From: Streptomyces sp. NRRL B-1347
GTDB taxonomy: Bacteria > Actinomycetota > Actinomycetes > Streptomycetales > Streptomycetaceae
Assembly (NCBI RefSeq): GCF_000720325.1
Contig: NZ_JOJM01000042.1
Coordinates: 15,214 to 79,213, forward strand
DNA: 64,000 nt
Direction of reading: 5' to 3'
This document shows positions 61,823 through 64,000 of the stretch, in pieces. Made by a program: the position numbers and the translations under genes. Position 1 is the stretch's first letter. Each line of letters opens with the position of its first letter. The notes below the pieces were generated by a model, which was not told the origin of the DNA, did not search any database, and saw nothing but the letters and a program-made list of their open reading frames with translations.

Positions 61823-63960
61823 AGGCCATCGGGATCGACCTCGGCACGACGAACAGCGCCGTCGCCGCCCACGACCCGCACCGCGACGACATCGCGGTCC
61901 TCACCAACAGCAAGGGCGACCGGCTCACCCCCTCGGTGGTCGGCCTGGCGCGGCGCGACGGCAAGGACCAGACCCTCGTCGGCGAGGACGCCCTCAGATG
62001 GGCGGTGCGGCAGCCGGAGGAGACCATCGTGTCCGTGAAGCGGCTGATGGGCCGCGACTTCGCGGACCGCCCGGTGGCCCAGGCCCGCGAGCGCCTCTCG
62101 TACGAGATCGTGTCGGGCCCCGACGACGACCCGCGCGCCCACGTGCTGCTCGGCGGCCGCAGCCGCACCCCCTCCGAGATCTCCAGCGTGATCCTCGACA
62201 AGCTGGTGCGGGACGCGGCCCGCACGCTCGGCGAGCAGGTGACGCACGCGGTGATCACCGTGCCCGCGTACTTCCGTGACGCGCAGCGCGCCGCGACCCG
62301 GGAGGCGGCGGAGCGCGCGGGCCTGGTGGTGAAGAAGATCATCGACGAGCCGACCGCGGCGGCCGTCGCGTTCGGCCTGCACCGGCCGGGCGGGGCGCGC
62401 AGCCGGGTCCTTGTCTACGACCTGGGCGGCGGCACGTTCGACATCTCCGTCCTGAACACCGTCAAGGACCGCGAGGGCAACAGCCAGTTCCAGGTGCTGC
62501 GCTCCGCGGGGGACATCTGGCTCGGCGGCGACGACTTCGACCTGGCGATCGTGGAGCGGATCATCACCTGGATGCGGGACGAGCGGGGCGTCGACCCGTC
62601 CGGCGACAAGGAGTTCCTGTTCCAGGCGAAGAAGGCCGCGGAGGCCGCCAAGCGCGAGCTGAACGAGCTGTCGGAGACGTACCTCGTGATCCCGGCCGCG
62701 TACCACGGCCCGGAGGGCATCGTCGACGTCGAAATGGCCCTCACCCGCGACGAGTTCCAGGAGATGATCGCCCCCCTGGTGACCCGCACCATGGACCTGG
62801 TCGAGGAGACCCTGACGGGCTACGAGCTGACGCCCGACGACATCTCGGACGTGCTGCTCGTCGGCGGCGGCACCCTGACCCGGCCGGTGTACGAGGCGGT
62901 CGAGGCGTACTTCGGCGGCGACAAGGTGCGCCGGAACATCAACCCCATGGAGTGCGTGGCCTACGGCGCGGGCGTGCTCGCGCAGACCCTGAACGGCGTG
63001 GAGTGCCCGGCGCCGCAGTGCCCGAAGATCAACGAGGACACCGCGGAGGTGTGCGCGGACTGCGGCCAGAGCCTGGTCAACGCGCGCCCCGTGGGCTCCA
63101 CGGGCCTGTTCGAGTCGACGCCCATGGCGATGGGCATCGCCGCGGTGAAGGGCGCGCGGCGCGACGTGTTCGTGCCGATCATCCCGGCGGGCTCGCCGTT
63201 CCCGCTGCCCGAGCCGCGCACCCGCACCTTCCACGCGACGGACAGCAGGCTGATCCGGGTGCCGGTGTACGAGGGCGACAGCCATGTGGCGAGCGAGAAC
63301 CACGAGCAGGGCGTGGTCGAGTTCGAGCTGCCGCAGGAGATCGAGATCAACCGCCACGTCGACGTGTCGTTCAACTACTCGGCGGACCGCATCATCACGG
63401 TCCGCGTCAGCGTGCGCGGCACCGGCATGGTCCTGGAGGCGACGCCGCGGCGCGACAAGCCGCGCACGCCGCCGCCCGAGACCGAGCGGGAGGTCGACAG
63501 CGCGGTGCTCCGCGAGGAGCTGGGGCTCGCCGAGCGGGAGGCCCGGCACTTCCTGAAGCGGTACGGCCCGTACATCGAGCACACCCAGGAGCTGAAGGTC
63601 CGCCGCGACATCACGCAGGCGCAGCGGGCCGTGGAGATGGGCGACAGCGGCGAGTACCAGCGCCTCACCGAGCTGCTGCTCGACGACATGTACCACCAGT
63701 GCGGGCTCGCCAGTCAGTTCCGCCAGGCCGAGCTGGCGTCGGACGGGGCGCCCCAGGAGACGGTCAAGGCGATCAGCGAGGCCGTGGAGCAGGTCAAGGC
63801 GGCCCATCGCAACGGCAACCGCATCCAGACCGCCGAGCAGGCCAAGAACCTGCGCAGCATGATCGCGGTGGCCTACTCCGAGCGCGCGGTGCCGTCGCTG
63901 CCGAGCAAGCGGGACTACGACGGCATCCTCCAAGTCCCTGACGATATGGCAGGCGGATGA
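61819..63960 (+). CDS. Hsp70 family protein with an inserted cysteine cluster
   Basis: A 713-residue DnaK-like chaperone. The nucleotide-binding domain has DLGTTNSAVA (phosphate 1), VITVPAYF, IIDEPTAAAVAFG (connect 1), VYDLGGGTFDISV (phosphate 2) and VLLVGGGTLTRP (adenosine). After it, C396-x4-C401 and C412-x2-C415 form a zinc-ribbon-like cluster not found in DnaK. A beta substrate-binding part and helical tail follow. The DnaK lid is replaced by an unusual helical C-terminus. It is coupled to the GrpE-like gene and to the next gene, which points to a dedicated partner chaperone rather than the housekeeping DnaK. Confidence 0.92.
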   Translation: MKAIGIDLGTTNSAVAAHDPHRDDIAVLTNSKGDRLTPSVVGLARRDGKDQTLVGEDALRWAVRQPEETIVSVKRLMGRDFADRPVAQARERLSYEIVSGPDDDPRAHVLLGGRSRTPSEISSVILDKLVRDAARTLGEQVTHAVITVPAYFRDAQRAATREAAERAGLVVKKIIDEPTAAAVAFGLHRPGGARSRVLVYDLGGGTFDISVLNTVKDREGNSQFQVLRSAGDIWLGGDDFDLAIVERIITWMRDERGVDPSGDKEFLFQAKKAAEAAKRELNELSETYLVIPAAYHGPEGIVDVEMALTRDEFQEMIAPLVTRTMDLVEETLTGYELTPDDISDVLLVGGGTLTRPVYEAVEAYFGGDKVRRNINPMECVAYGAGVLAQTLNGVECPAPQCPKINEDTAEVCADCGQSLVNARPVGSTGLFESTPMAMGIAAVKGARRDVFVPIIPAGSPFPLPEPRTRTFHATDSRLIRVPVYEGDSHVASENHEQGVVEFELPQEIEINRHVDVSFNYSADRIITVRVSVRGTGMVLEATPRRDKPRTPPPETEREVDSAVLREELGLAEREARHFLKRYGPYIEHTQELKVRRDITQAQRAVEMGDSGEYQRLTELLLDDMYHQCGLASQFRQAELASDGAPQETVKAISEAVEQVKAAHRNGNRIQTAEQAKNLRSMIAVAYSERAVPSLPSKRDYDGILQVPDDMAGG

Positions 63961-64000
63961 CGGCAGCGGGGGGTACGGGGGTGGCGGCGGGGGGCGCCGA
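63957..64000 (+). CDS. Start of the next cluster gene (partial)
   Basis: An ATG at 63957 overlaps the Hsp70 stop (ATGA) and the frame is open to the window edge. The 14 visible codons are Gly/Ala/Thr-rich, giving no family. The overlap indicates that the operon continues to the right. Confidence 0.55.
   Translation, partial: MTAAGGTGVAAGGA

Noticed and set aside
61012..63933. 973-codon minus-strand frame opposite GrpE-like and Hsp70 genes
   Set aside because: Shadow of the Hsp70 reading frame; no domain seen.

Overview
The window is high-GC DNA (codon third positions almost all G or C) with GTG/TTG starts, ATGA/GTGA stop-start overlaps and gene families typical of a Streptomyces or close relative. 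No rRNA, tRNA, insertion sequence or CRISPR array was recognised. It looks like ordinary chromosome with several accessory loci.

Layout. 1-8.2 kb: end of a VOC protein, two AraC regulators divergent from an NmrA-like protein, a YihY/BrkB membrane protein divergent from an AidB-like flavoprotein, a GAF regulator and a GNAT acetyltransferase. 8.2-18.2 kb: a sulfur assimilation operon. A cysteine-containing leader peptide (motif RRHVDL...SSAMC) precedes sulfite reductase, a CysX-like four-cysteine protein, cysH, cysC, a 32-codon coupling ORF, cysD, cysN, an SsuABC-type ABC transporter and a sirohydrochlorin chelatase that would supply siroheme. 18.2-22.7 kb: transglutaminase-like, DUF4440 and DUF1697 proteins, a secreted subtilisin and a CDP-alcohol phosphatidyltransferase. 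23.0-26.0 kb: a macrolide-type glycosyltransferase, a MarR regulator and a divergent membrane permease, with clear palindromic operators. 26.0-29.1 kb: a carbohydrate ABC importer without its own ATPase.

29.3-34.6 kb: a phosphotransferase, a DnaQ-like exonuclease, a SAV2148-type HEPN protein, and what looks like a copper amine oxidase split into two secreted polypeptides. 34.8-44.7 kb: the TreX/GlgX-TreY-TreZ route from glycogen to trehalose, interleaved with an MFS transporter, an M14 peptidase and an FHA protein. 44.8-52.6 kb: aldo/keto reductase, M24 peptidase, metallophosphoesterase, PDZ protein, a LysR regulator divergent from a CTP-synthase-C-terminal-like amidotransferase, and a phenoxazinone-synthase-like multicopper oxidase.

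52.9-64.0 kb (open at the right edge) is the most unusual part. One co-directional cluster encodes a small unknown protein, a TPR protein with a cysteine cluster, a 1785-residue CHAT-protease/TPR protein, a 115-residue J-domain-like protein without HPD, a GrpE-like protein and an Hsp70 with a cysteine cluster, followed by another overlapping gene. Two modules recur inside the cluster: the J-like segment occurs again within the CHAT protein, and the C-terminal half of the TPR protein resembles the C-terminal part of the CHAT protein. The simplest reading is a caspase-like protease under the control of a dedicated Hsp70 machine, possibly a defence or stress-response system. That function is inference.
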